Assembly: GCA_002732675.1 (NCBI GenBank)
Contig: NVRR01000116.1
Span: 1-9,033, forward strand
Source: Sneathiella sp.
GTDB taxonomy: Bacteria > Pseudomonadota > Alphaproteobacteria > Sneathiellales > Sneathiellaceae
DNA length: 9,033 bases
Reading direction: 5' to 3'
A program made the translations under genes and the position numbers. Numbering within the stretch: position 1 is the stretch's first letter; every line of letters begins with the position of its first letter. Below the pieces are notes generated by a model that made no database searches, was not told the origin of the DNA, and saw nothing but the letters and a program-made list of their open reading frames with translations. Positions 1-6,645 of the stretch are shown here, one piece after another.

Positions 1-1
1 A

Positions 2-91
2 AAGGATTTCAGCGAATTTCATAAAAAATCAGACAAAGACAATTATGATTACAGCTTTACGATCCTCAACCGAATTAGGCGGGATCGTTAG
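2..91 (+). CDS. possible 3' end of an unrecognised plus-strand gene
   Basis: An open frame runs in from the left edge and ends at TAG (89-91), giving 29 residues. They are hydrophilic, rich in Lys, Asp and Tyr, and end in a basic RIRRDR tail. The frame would converge on the GNAT gene and overlap its stop codon by two bases. A second plus-strand frame (from base 3) also stays open here, so openness alone proves little. I do not recognise the sequence, and it could be chance. Confidence 0.22.
   Translation, partial: KDFSEFHKKSDKDNYDYSFTILNRIRRDR
59..88. repeat. inverted repeat downstream of the GNAT gene
   Basis: ACGATCC (59-65) is the exact reverse complement of GGATCGT (82-88), with a 16-base spacer. 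The repeat sits at the 3' end of the GNAT gene and of the possible convergent frame from the left edge. No T-run follows on either strand, so it is not a classical intrinsic terminator. It may be a transcript-end hairpin or coincidence. Confidence 0.3.
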
Positions 92-648
92 GGCACGATA
101 TCGGCTTTTAAGACTGCATATAAAAGATGGTCATGCCAGACACCATTGATGCAGAGATATTCCCGCGCCAGTCCCTCATGAGTGAATCCGACTTTCTCCA
201 GCAGGTTTGAGCTTGAAATATTGGCGGGCAAGCACGCCGCCTCAACCCGGCGCAAGCCAAATTCATCAAACAACACCGGCAGCAAGCCGGTCAAGGCTTC
301 GAACATATAACCCTGGCGCGCGAACCGTTCCCCGGTCCAGTACCCCAACGTCCCGGTCTGCGCCACACCGCGGCGGATATTATTGAGTGTAATCCCGCCA
401 ACCAATTGATGGCTGTCGCGCAGGAACAGGAAGAACGCCTGCCCGCCATCGTCCCTAACATCTCTGCTATAGCGTCTGAGCCGTGCTTTAAAATTGCCTT
501 TTGATAACGAGTCCGGCATCCAAAGAGGCTCCCATGGCATCAGAAAATGCTGGCTTTCCGACCGCAGTTCTGCCCATTGCTTCCAATCCGCAGACCGGGG
601 CGACCGCAGATACAACCGCGCGGTCTCCACTCTCGGACCCGCACCCAT
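88..648 (-). CDS. GNAT family N-acetyltransferase, RimJ/RimL-like
   Basis: This is predicted to be an acetyl-CoA-dependent N-acetyltransferase of the RimJ/RimL type, a cytoplasmic group that includes enzymes acetylating ribosomal-protein N termini. The real substrate is unknown. From the ATG at 648 it is 186 residues, normal for the family. Visible features are the N-terminal VETARLYLR strand (7-15), the central VGGITLNNIRRG (83-94), and the acetyl-CoA loop RQGYMFEAL (111-119). The C-terminal motif N143...SSNLLEKVGF (146-155) is typical of the RimJ group. An in-frame TTG at 669 would add seven residues. I prefer ATG, preceded by GGAAAG about ten bases upstream, but the TTG start with AAAGG is possible. 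In many alphaproteobacteria a gene like this directly follows the M16 peptidase gene; here the two are separated by about 1 kb holding an opposite-strand gene. Confidence 0.88.
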   Translation of the reverse strand: MGAGPRVETARLYLRSPRSADWKQWAELRSESQHFLMPWEPLWMPDSLSKGNFKARLRRYSRDVRDDGGQAFFLFLRDSHQLVGGITLNNIRRGVAQTGTLGYWTGERFARQGYMFEALTGLLPVLFDEFGLRRVEAACLPANISSSNLLEKVGFTHEGLAREYLCINGVWHDHLLYAVLKADIVP

Positions 649-716
649 GCTTGATAATCTTTCCAGCAACGCCCTTTAAACCTCATCCAGCTTCACATTT
701 CATGCGGCATATTAAG

Positions 717-729
717 GTACAAACTGTAC
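717..729. promoter_or_regulatory. dyad GTACA-AAC-TGTAC upstream of GNAT
   Basis: Two perfect 5-base arms are separated by three bases. The dyad lies about 70 bases upstream of the GNAT ATG, where an operator for that gene would be expected. I cannot assign a regulator, and a short dyad like this may occur by chance. Confidence 0.25.
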
Positions 730-873
730 GCCAAACTACAATTATTTCGTTAATGAAAGCCGATAAAATTGAGGATTCAGCCGTAATTCGCCATGACTGT
801 CCTGAAATTAGCCAAGCCATGAGCGGAAATTAACCATAACGCATTGATATTATTGCAACATATGTGAATTTAT

Positions 874-895
874 TTTACATAAAATTTGATGTAAA
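874..895. promoter_or_regulatory. dyad TTTACAT-N8-ATGTAAA, candidate operator
   Basis: Two perfect 7-base inverted arms (874-880 and 889-895) flank an 8-base spacer. They lie about 70 bases upstream of the candidate -35 of the VPLPA-CTERM gene. Arm length, spacing and position suit a dimeric transcription factor. The half-site TTACAT recurs in the dyad upstream of thrC (4396-4407), which may be coincidence in AT-rich DNA. The regulator is unknown. Confidence 0.4.
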
Positions 896-939
896 TGTGA
901 TGAATCTGAGGTTTTCTGCGGCCTGCGGGGAATAATCAT

Positions 940-951
940 ACTATATATAGT
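940..951. promoter_or_regulatory. perfect 12-base palindrome ACTATATATAGT
   Basis: This is a perfect 12-base palindrome ending 12 bases before the candidate -35 box of the VPLPA-CTERM gene. It could be a regulator site or an easily melted, curved stretch. AT alternation makes palindromes more likely by chance, so the functional assignment is weak. Confidence 0.3.
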
Positions 952-963
952 GGTAGAAATCAC

Positions 964-991
964 TTGTACAGACAACATGAATATACATAAT
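964..991 (+). promoter_or_regulatory. candidate sigma-70-type promoter of the VPLPA-CTERM gene
   Basis: TTGTAC (964-969) as a -35 box and CATAAT (986-991, five of six matches to TATAAT) as a -10 box are separated by 16 bases. Transcription would start near 998, leaving a leader of about 38 bases before the ATG at 1036. The GAGAGA at 1025-1030 can act as ribosome binding site. The -35 match is only partial. Confidence 0.4.
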
Positions 992-1035
992 CCCGGCATA
1001 TTGAACTTTATCTCATGTTTTATTGAGAGAGAATT

Positions 1036-1551
1036 ATGATCAAACGTATTTTAAGTACCGCAGCGCTTGCACTTACCGTTGGCGTTCTAACCGTCAGTGC
1101 AGCCTCGGCTGCTGTTTTTGACGTTCGCAGAATTGCCGATGATAACAGCTACACGCCATATTACGGGGAAAGAGGCTTTGGCCAACGGGATATGACTGTC
1201 GGGACGGCATTAACTCTCCCTTTCCATAAGAAGGTTGTCATTGACGCAATCACCTTCCGTAAGTCTGGTCGCCCTATCTGGGAATCGAGCGACGCGGGTT
1301 TCTTCAATCGGCAGATTGATAGCGGCGGTTACAATGCAACATCCTTCGCACCATTCCCGGCGATGCTGATGGGCCAGATGCTCGGCTTTGCCCATCCTGC
1401 TCAGCAACATAAAGACCGTCGGTTCTATATGGATTCTGTCTCGGTTTCAGACATTCCCTTGCCGCCCGCGCTGCTTCTGTTCGGCGCCGCGCTTGGTGGT
1501 ATCGGCTTTCTGGGCCGCCGCCAGAAAGCAAAAACAGCCCTTGTTGCCTAA
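1036..1551 (+). CDS. VPLPA-CTERM (PEP-CTERM-like) sorting-signal protein
   Basis: This is a secreted protein of 171 residues with a two-ended sorting architecture. The N terminus is a signal peptide: KR at 3-4, a hydrophobic core at about 5-22, and a likely cleavage after ASA (23-25). The C terminus carries IPLPPA (140-145), a glycine-rich hydrophobic segment (about 145-160) and a basic stop RRQK (161-164). That is the pattern of VPLPA-CTERM signals, which are recognised by exosortase-type transpeptidases and are linked to export to the cell surface or extracellular matrix. The middle (26-138) is hydrophilic, has no cysteine, and belongs to no family I recognise. After the basic stop it runs on for seven residues (AKTALVA), slightly longer than usual. 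The gene stands alone on its strand, with its own promoter and terminator. No exosortase gene is in the window, so the processing enzyme must lie elsewhere. Confidence 0.85.
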   Translation: MIKRILSTAALALTVGVLTVSAASAAVFDVRRIADDNSYTPYYGERGFGQRDMTVGTALTLPFHKKVVIDAITFRKSGRPIWESSDAGFFNRQIDSGGYNATSFAPFPAMLMGQMLGFAHPAQQHKDRRFYMDSVSVSDIPLPPALLLFGAALGGIGFLGRRQKAKTALVA

Positions 1552-1587
1552 GGCACGCTGACAATCTTGCAAACGCAGGTTAAAAAT

Positions 1588-1623
1588 AAAAAGCGGGCAT
1601 GCGTTAAAACATGCCCGCTTTTT
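1588..1623. terminator. bidirectional intrinsic terminator between convergent genes
   Basis: A perfect stem pairs 1588-1601 with 1610-1623. Its core is GCGGGCATG/CATGCCCGC, and the 8-base loop is CGTTAAAA. On the plus strand the stem runs into a T-run (to 1625), ending the VPLPA-CTERM transcript 36 bases past its stop. On the minus strand the A-rich flank at 1581-1592 becomes a T-rich tract, ending the M16 transcript about 28 bases past its stop. One structure therefore serves both genes. Confidence 0.9.
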
Positions 1624-1651
1624 TTATCGCGTGAATACCGGGGCTTTATGC

Positions 1652-2911
1652 TCAGGCGAACCGGCCCGCAATTTTCTCAAAGCTTTCAAGGTTCTTGATG
1701 GGACCAAGCGCGGCAATGGTCGGTGTCACATGTGTAAATATTCTCGCGGCAAGATTTTGCACATCCCGAACGGTTACCGCATTGATCTTCTTGGCGACTT
1801 CCGCTGCCGATAATACCTCGCCGTAAATCAGCAGTTGCCGGGCATGGGCCTCCGACCGGGACGCCGGGCTTTCCTGCCCCATCAGGATCGCCGCTTTATG
1901 CTGCGCCTTGGCCCGATCTACTTCCGCCTCCGCGATGTCGCTGGTGGACCGCAACAGCTCCTCCGTCAGGACAGTGCTTAACTCCGATATATGCTCTTCC
2001 CCTGTGCCCGCATAGACGGTGAAGACACCGGTATCGGCAAAGGAGGAGGCAAAGGAGAACACGGAATAACAAAGGCCGCGCCGCTCCCGAAGTTCCTGGA
2101 ACAACCGCGATGACATTCCGCCGCCGAGCAGACCGGATAAAATCTGCGCCGCATAAAAATCATCATCCGCATAGGCGACGCCCGGCACCGAAAGTGCATA
2201 ATGGATTTGCTCAAGATCCCGTTGCTCACGGTAATCTCCGCCCTGATACCGTGCCGTCTCCATCCCGGTGAGGCCGTCTTCTGCCAATTCGGAAAATGCC
2301 TCCTCGGCGAGCGCGATCAAACTGTCATGGTCGATAGCGCCCGACGCACTTAAAACCATTTTAGGCGCCAGATAGCGATTTTTCATGTAGCTGGCAATGG
2401 TCGCGCGGTCAAAGCCGCGGACACCCTCCGCCGTTCCCAGAATGGAGCGCCCGATGGGCTGGCCCGGAAAAGCGGTTTCCTGCAAATGATCAAAAATGAT
2501 GTCGTCGGGGGTGTCGAAAGTCTGGCCGATTTCCTGGACAATCACTTCTTTTTCCCGCGCCAGCTCTTCTTTATCAAAACTGGAATGCTGCAAAATATCG
2601 CCGAGAAGATCAACGGCAAGCGGCACGTCGTCTTTCAGCACGCGGGCAAAGTACGCAGTCTGATCACGGCTGGTATAGGCATTCAGATGGCCGCCGACAG
2701 CTTCGATACTTTCCGCGATATCGAGGGCTGTGCGGGTCTTCGTTCCCTTGAACGCCATATGTTCCAGTACATGAGAAATCCCGTTTTCCGCCACGGTTTC
2801 GTGACGCGCGCCGGTATCGACCCAGATACCGACCGCAGCGGTCTGCAAACTCGGCATTGGATCAGAAATGACCCGCAGACCATTCTTTAACGTTGAAACT
2901 TTTAGCTCCAT
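1652..2911 (-). CDS. M16B zinc peptidase, mitochondrial-processing-peptidase-like
   Basis: This is a 419-residue zinc metalloendopeptidase of subfamily M16B, related to the beta subunit of mitochondrial processing peptidase. It has the inverted zinc motif HVLEH (H47, E50, H51; E50 catalytic). The third ligand is E127, 76 residues after H51, as in the family. The second domain has the glycine-rich loop GGGMSSRLF (263-271) and the R275/Y282 pair of active M16 enzymes. The usual length and intact catalytic site indicate an active enzyme. No signal peptide is seen, so it probably acts in the cytoplasm, perhaps as a homodimer, on peptides or presequence-like substrates that are not known. An in-frame TTG sits just before the ATG; I chose ATG because GGAAAG lies seven bases upstream. 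It starts 16 bases after the thrC stop and is probably cotranscribed with it. Confidence 0.93.
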   Translation of the reverse strand: MELKVSTLKNGLRVISDPMPSLQTAAVGIWVDTGARHETVAENGISHVLEHMAFKGTKTRTALDIAESIEAVGGHLNAYTSRDQTAYFARVLKDDVPLAVDLLGDILQHSSFDKEELAREKEVIVQEIGQTFDTPDDIIFDHLQETAFPGQPIGRSILGTAEGVRGFDRATIASYMKNRYLAPKMVLSASGAIDHDSLIALAEEAFSELAEDGLTGMETARYQGGDYREQRDLEQIHYALSVPGVAYADDDFYAAQILSGLLGGGMSSRLFQELRERRGLCYSVFSFASSFADTGVFTVYAGTGEEHISELSTVLTEELLRSTSDIAEAEVDRAKAQHKAAILMGQESPASRSEAHARQLLIYGEVLSAAEVAKKINAVTVRDVQNLAARIFTHVTPTIAALGPIKNLESFEKIAGRFA

Positions 2912-2918
2912 CAATTTT

Positions 2919-2924
2919 CTTTCC
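2919..2924 (-). promoter_or_regulatory. ribosome binding site of the M16 gene
   Basis: GGAAAG lies between the thrC stop and the M16 gene. Its seven-base spacing to the ATG at 2911, against four to the TTG at 2914, favours the ATG. Confidence 0.5.
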
Positions 2925-2927
2925 AGC

Positions 2928-4331
2928 TTAGACCGCGCTTAAAATACGGGCGCGCTCCCTGATATAGGATTTCACGGTCCCAAGGTCATTGGGCAACTGC
3001 ATCATTCTTTCGTCGCGTGCGAACAAATTCGCCAAATGTTTTGGGAGCGCCGGATGCTCGCCGGTAGCTTTTTCTACGGCATCCGGAAATTTCGCCGGAT
3101 GCGCCGTCGCCAACGTCACCAGTGGCGTATCTGCCGTCTTCCGGCACTCCTGCCCGACTTTCAGGCCAACGGCAGTATGCGGATCGACGGTGATGGCACT
3201 CTCCTCCAACGTCCGTCGGATGGTTGCGAGCGTTTCCGCCTCATCGCAGCGCCCGGCGGAGAATATCCCTTCATTGAGCAAGGACATATTCACCGCAAAG
3301 CCATCTTCATCGTCGAGCTTTTGCATCAGCGCCGAAACCGCCGCCCCGTCGCAGCCATGCAGGTCGAACAGGAAACGCTCGAAATTGCTGGACACCTGAA
3401 TGTCCATGCTCGGGCTGATGGTCGGATCAACGCTGGATTTACGATATTCACCGGAATTGAAAAACCGCGACAGAATATCATTGCGGTTGGTGGCGACGAT
3501 CAGCTGCTCAATCGGCAGCCCCATTTTACTGGCGGCATAACCTGCATAGACATCGCCGAAATTACCGCTTGGTACGGAAAAGGCGATGGGCCGCTCCGGC
3601 GCGCCAAGACTGACGCCGACGGTGAAATAATAGACAATCTGCGCCATCACCCGCGCCCAGTTGATGGAATTGACCGCCGAGACTGAAAGCTCATCGCGGA
3701 ACTCAAGATCATTGAACATGGCCTTGACCATGGCCTGGCAATCATCAAAGTCGCCTTCGATCGCGATATTATGGACATTGGCATCGAGAACCGTGGTCAT
3801 CTGCCGCCGCTGAACGTCGGAGACGCGCCCGGCGGGGTGCAGGATAAAAATATCAACCGCATCGCGCCCACGGCAAGCCTCGATAGCCGCAGAACCGGTA
3901 TCCCCGGATGTCGCACCGATAATGGTGGCACGCCGGTGCTGACGGCCCAGCAAATGATCATAAAGCAGCCCGAGCAATTGCAAGGCCACATCTTTAAACG
4001 CCAGGGTCGGCCCGTGATAAAGCTCCATCAGGAAATCATTGCTGTCCAGCTGGCGGACCGGCACCACGGCTTTGTGGGAAAAGCTCGCATAGGCCTTCGC
4101 TGTCATGGCTTTGAAATCGGCCTCAGAAATGCACTCCCCCAAAAAGGGCTGCAACAAAAAGGCGGCAGCGTCGGCATAGCTCATCCCGGCCAGGGAGCGG
4201 ATTTCATCTTTTGAAAATTGCGGCCAGGTTTCCGGCACGTAAAGGCCGCCGTCGCGGGCCAGACCCGTCAGCACAACCTCTTCAAAATTCAGAACCGGCG
4301 CTTTGCCGCGCGTACTGATATAGCGCACCAT
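2928..4331 (-). CDS. thrC: threonine synthase
   Basis: This PLP enzyme converts O-phospho-L-homoserine and water to L-threonine and phosphate, the last step of threonine synthesis in the cytoplasm. From the ATG at 4331 it has 467 residues, typical of the long ThrC class. The N-terminal segment Y4-ISTRGKAP and the DGGLYVPE motif (27-34) are characteristic. The PLP lysine is K113 in GPTLAFKDVALQ (107-118). The phosphate-cup motif TSGDTGSAA is at 141-149, and a SVPSGNFGD motif follows in the middle of the protein. A TTG at 4349 in the same frame would add six residues, but GGAG (4336-4339) four bases from the ATG supports the shorter start. A 95-base gap with promoter-like sequence separates it from the M32 gene upstream. 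The M16 gene follows within 16 bases. Confidence 0.96.
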   Translation of the reverse strand: MVRYISTRGKAPVLNFEEVVLTGLARDGGLYVPETWPQFSKDEIRSLAGMSYADAAAFLLQPFLGECISEADFKAMTAKAYASFSHKAVVPVRQLDSNDFLMELYHGPTLAFKDVALQLLGLLYDHLLGRQHRRATIIGATSGDTGSAAIEACRGRDAVDIFILHPAGRVSDVQRRQMTTVLDANVHNIAIEGDFDDCQAMVKAMFNDLEFRDELSVSAVNSINWARVMAQIVYYFTVGVSLGAPERPIAFSVPSGNFGDVYAGYAASKMGLPIEQLIVATNRNDILSRFFNSGEYRKSSVDPTISPSMDIQVSSNFERFLFDLHGCDGAAVSALMQKLDDEDGFAVNMSLLNEGIFSAGRCDEAETLATIRRTLEESAITVDPHTAVGLKVGQECRKTADTPLVTLATAHPAKFPDAVEKATGEHPALPKHLANLFARDERMMQLPNDLGTVKSYIRERARILSAV

Positions 4332-4335
4332 TTTT

Positions 4336-4339
4336 CTCC
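4336..4339 (-). promoter_or_regulatory. ribosome binding site of thrC
   Basis: GGAG lies four bases before the ATG at 4331. It lies downstream of the alternative TTG at 4349, so it can only serve the ATG. This decides the start. Confidence 0.5.
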
Positions 4340-4383
4340 ATAAAACCAACGTAAAGGCGGGAGACAGTAACCATATGCGCCGT

Positions 4384-4407
4384 CTTATATCAAGTATGTA
4401 CTTACAT
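4384..4407 (-). promoter_or_regulatory. candidate thrC promoter with overlapping dyad
   Basis: On the minus strand TATAAG (4384-4389) matches a -10 box at five of six positions. Just upstream, the dyad ATGTA-CT-TACAT (4396-4407, plus-strand reading) occupies the spacer where a repressor could act. No good -35 is placed 16 to 18 bases upstream. This suggests thrC can be transcribed separately from the oxidase operon, but the evidence is modest. Confidence 0.27.
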
Positions 4408-4426
4408 CAGAGATGAATTATCAATG

Positions 4427-5923
4427 CTAGGGTAAATATCTCGCCTTTAAATGCGCCTTGAACGCGTCAGTGCCGAGCGGTGCCGCCGTCGCCAGCGCCA
4501 AAATCTCGTCCGTGGATTTCGAGCTGCCCTGCTCATGCACATGGGTCCGGAGCCAGGAGAGCAAGCCGCCAAACTGCCCGGCTTCAATATCCTGTGGCAA
4601 CTCTGAAATCTGATCATTAGCGGCCTGATAGAGCTGGGCCGCGGCAAGGGCGCCCAGGGTATAGGTCGGGAAGTAGCCGATGGCCCCGCTTGGCCAGTGG
4701 ATATCCTGCAAACAACCGAGCGCATCCGTCGGCGGCGTAATCCCCAGCAAAGACTGCATTTCGCTATTCCACGCCGCGGGCAGGTCGCCGACTGGCAAGT
4801 CCCCGGAGAGCAGCGCTTTTTCCAGCCGGTAGCGCAGCATCACATGCAGCGGGTAGGTCACTTCGTCGGCATCAACGCGGATCATGCCCGGCGCCACCTT
4901 CAGGTAGAGCCGCTTGAGGTTATCCATATCCCACGCCGGGCCATCGCCTTTGAACGCGTCCCGGATTTTTGGCACCGCATAGGAGAGAAATTCCGGACTG
5001 CGGGAGAGCTGCATTTCCACCAGCAACGACTGGCTCTCATGCAGCACCATTCCGCGCGCCAGTCCAACGGGTTGCGATCGCCAGTCAGACGGCAGGCCCT
5101 GCTCATACAGGGCATGGCCGGTTTCATGAAGGGTGCCCATCAGGCTCTGGGTGAAATCGTCGCTATCATAGCGCGTCGTCAGACGCACATCGTCCGGAAT
5201 GCCGCCCGTGAACGGATGATGGCTGGTGTCCAGCCGTCCGTGATTGAAGTCAAAGCCAAGGGCGGTCATAAACTCCTGGCCCAGCTTTTTCTGAACGTCA
5301 ATGTCGAAAGGTCCCGCGGGCATCGGGATATCCGCCGTTGCCGCTTGCCGTTCCAGAACCTGCGGCAAGAACCCCGGCAGGAATTCTTCTAGATCCTGAA
5401 ATAATCCGTCGATGGTCGCAGACACGCATCCGGGCTCATACTGGTCGAGCAAGGCATCATAGGGCGTGACGCCGAAGGCCTCGGATTTTGCCGCTGCCAT
5501 GGTTTGGGTCAAATGGATGACGTCCGTCATTTTGGGAACCAGGCTGGCAAAATCATTTTGTGCCCGCGCTTCGCGCCATTGCATTTCAGAGGCCGACGTC
5601 GCCCGTGAATACGCCTCGACCAGATCCGCATCGACGGCGGTGGCATGGCGCCACTTGTTCCGCATCTCCCGCAAATTGGCCTGCTGCCAGCTTGTCAATG
5701 CGCGGCTATCGCTTTCCGCCGCCGCCAGCAGGTCTTCCGTCTGCGGCTGCGTCAGAAGCTCATGCGAGAGGACGTCCAACGTCGCCAATTGTTCGGCCCG
5801 CGCGGCGCTGCCGCCATCGGGCATCATCGCCGCGCTGTCCCAATGCAATATGGCCGACGCGCCGGACAGCGCCGAAAGCCGGGAAAAATTCTGCTCAAGC
5901 TGTTGATAGGCGGAAAGTGACAC
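4427..5923 (-). CDS. M32 family metallocarboxypeptidase (carboxypeptidase Taq type)
   Basis: This is a 498-residue cytoplasmic zinc carboxypeptidase of family M32, which removes residues one at a time from peptide C termini with broad specificity. All family landmarks are present in order: HHPF followed by DVRLTTRY, the zinc motif HETGH (H266, E267 catalytic, H270), HESQ with third ligand E296, then IRVDADEVTYPLHV. The H270-to-E296 spacing of 26 matches the family, and the length is usual. The start is GTG; no ATG occurs until residue 33, and the N-terminal SAYQQLEQNF is normal for the family. It begins three bases after the SURF1 stop, with GGAGAG inside the last SURF1 codons, so translation is probably coupled. 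A peptidase here is not part of cytochrome oxidase assembly as known; the link may be only cotranscription. Confidence 0.95.
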   Translation of the reverse strand: MSLSAYQQLEQNFSRLSALSGASAILHWDSAAMMPDGGSAARAEQLATLDVLSHELLTQPQTEDLLAAAESDSRALTSWQQANLREMRNKWRHATAVDADLVEAYSRATSASEMQWREARAQNDFASLVPKMTDVIHLTQTMAAAKSEAFGVTPYDALLDQYEPGCVSATIDGLFQDLEEFLPGFLPQVLERQAATADIPMPAGPFDIDVQKKLGQEFMTALGFDFNHGRLDTSHHPFTGGIPDDVRLTTRYDSDDFTQSLMGTLHETGHALYEQGLPSDWRSQPVGLARGMVLHESQSLLVEMQLSRSPEFLSYAVPKIRDAFKGDGPAWDMDNLKRLYLKVAPGMIRVDADEVTYPLHVMLRYRLEKALLSGDLPVGDLPAAWNSEMQSLLGITPPTDALGCLQDIHWPSGAIGYFPTYTLGALAAAQLYQAANDQISELPQDIEAGQFGGLLSWLRTHVHEQGSSKSTDEILALATAAPLGTDAFKAHLKARYLP

Positions 5924-5926
5924 CCG

Positions 5927-6643
5927 CTATTTCTCTCCGGTACGGCCGCGTTTAAGGCCGTAGAGCACGAAAATCACCATCATCGCGATCGCCAGTCCAG
6001 CCCAGGTAAAAGCGTACTGGATGTGATTGTTAGGGAGCGACACCCGGGTTTGGCCGCCGATCGGAAACCCGCCCGGGACTTCAGTTGCGTCAAGCTCGAC
6101 AAAGACCGATGCCGTCTGCATCTTCAGATGCGCCGCCATTTCCGGCAGCTCCCCATAGAGCCAGACATTAGTCTCGGCATTACTGGCGGGCATGAAAGAC
6201 CAGGGTTTCCTCCAGGGTTGGCGCACGATGCCGCTCACCGTTATCTCACCGGCGAGCTGCCCTTCCGCCCGCGTCGCAGGTTCTTTACGGCCATCCGGCA
6301 CCCAGCCGCGATTGACAAGTACGATCTCTCCCGTGGCACTGCGATGGAATGGTGTGATTATCTGAAAGCCTTTGCGTCCCTTATACGTATGGGAGAACAA
6401 ATGAATTTCATTGGCGTGGTCAAATTCCCCGGTGAGGCGGACCCGGCGATATTGCCAGTCCTCCGGCACCAAATCGCCGGCAGGGAAGGTGACGGGCTCG
6501 GCTGAGAGCTGGGAAGTGATCCGGTCGGTCCAGTCAACTTTCCAGTTATAGCGATTAATCTGCCAGATACTTAAAGCAAGAAGGATAACAACCACCGGCA
6601 CCGTAATCAGGGTCGGCAGCCATCCAGGGGAGAAATTTTTCAT
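5927..6643 (-). CDS. SURF1 family cytochrome oxidase biogenesis protein
   Basis: This is a cytoplasmic-membrane assembly factor of aa3-type cytochrome c oxidase, thought to assist heme a delivery into subunit I. Its 238 residues have the classic topology: TM1 at about 9-29, a large periplasmic domain, and TM2 at about 211-229 followed by a basic tail (KRGR). Family motifs are RRVRLTGEF (66-74), GRKGFQIITPF (89-99), VNRGWVP (110-116) and NNHIQYAFTW (205-214). H207 and W214 have the spacing of the heme-binding His/Trp pair described for Paracoccus Surf1; this equivalence is my inference. The ATG at 6643 lies two bases past the DUF983 stop. An in-frame TTG at 6649 that overlaps that stop would add two residues. 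No strong Shine-Dalgarno sequence is seen, so coupling to DUF983 is likely. Confidence 0.94.
   Translation of the reverse strand: MKNFSPGWLPTLITVPVVVILLALSIWQINRYNWKVDWTDRITSQLSAEPVTFPAGDLVPEDWQYRRVRLTGEFDHANEIHLFSHTYKGRKGFQIITPFHRSATGEIVLVNRGWVPDGRKEPATRAEGQLAGEITVSGIVRQPWRKPWSFMPASNAETNVWLYGELPEMAAHLKMQTASVFVELDATEVPGGFPIGGQTRVSLPNNHIQYAFTWAGLAIAMMVIFVLYGLKRGRTGEK
5933..5938 (-). promoter_or_regulatory. ribosome binding site of the M32 gene, inside SURF1
   Basis: GGAGAG overlaps the last SURF1 codons and precedes the GTG at 5923 by nine bases. It supports the GTG start and suggests that ribosomes finishing SURF1 re-initiate on the carboxypeptidase. Confidence 0.5.
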
Positions 6644-6645
6644 GA

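Larger units (their letters stand above)
649..1035. other. AT-rich divergent intergenic region
   Basis: This stretch of 387 bases separates the divergent GNAT and VPLPA-CTERM genes. It contains no convincing gene: plus-strand frames entering it are antisense to GNAT, and the only ATG-led frame in the AT-rich part is 11 codons (900-935). Bases 841-900 have only 13 G or C out of 60. It carries three notable dyads (717-729, 874-895, 940-951) and a candidate promoter for the plus-strand gene, listed separately. I see no clear promoter for GNAT. Confidence 0.7.

Noticed and set aside
59..88. Intrinsic terminator for the GNAT gene
   Set aside because: The inverted repeat is real, but neither strand has a following T-run and the loop is long, so I kept it only as an inverted repeat.
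501..833. Plus-strand frame running out of GNAT into the intergenic region
   Set aside because: It starts antisense to the conserved GNAT core, and the part beyond GNAT has no hydrophobic pattern or motif.
841..860. Sigma-54 (-24/-12) promoter for the VPLPA-CTERM gene, as reported for some PEP-CTERM systems
   Set aside because: TTGC is present, but the required GG is absent ten bases before the GC. No other GG-N10-GC site was found near the start.
900..935. 11-codon ATG-led frame upstream of the VPLPA-CTERM gene, possible leader peptide
   Set aside because: There is no ribosome binding site, no run of a regulatory amino acid and no attenuator hairpin after it. It also lies upstream of the candidate promoter.
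1631..1813. 60-codon plus-strand frame just after the terminator
   Set aside because: It lies almost wholly antisense to the C-terminal end of the M16 gene and has no supporting features.
3036..3686. 216-codon plus-strand open frame inside thrC
   Set aside because: It is antisense to well-conserved thrC, with no ribosome binding site and no protein-like features.
4697..5392. 231-codon plus-strand open frame inside the M32 gene
   Set aside because: It is antisense to a gene with all M32 motifs intact, and its Arg/His/Gln-rich product shows no recognisable domain. It is a codon-bias shadow.
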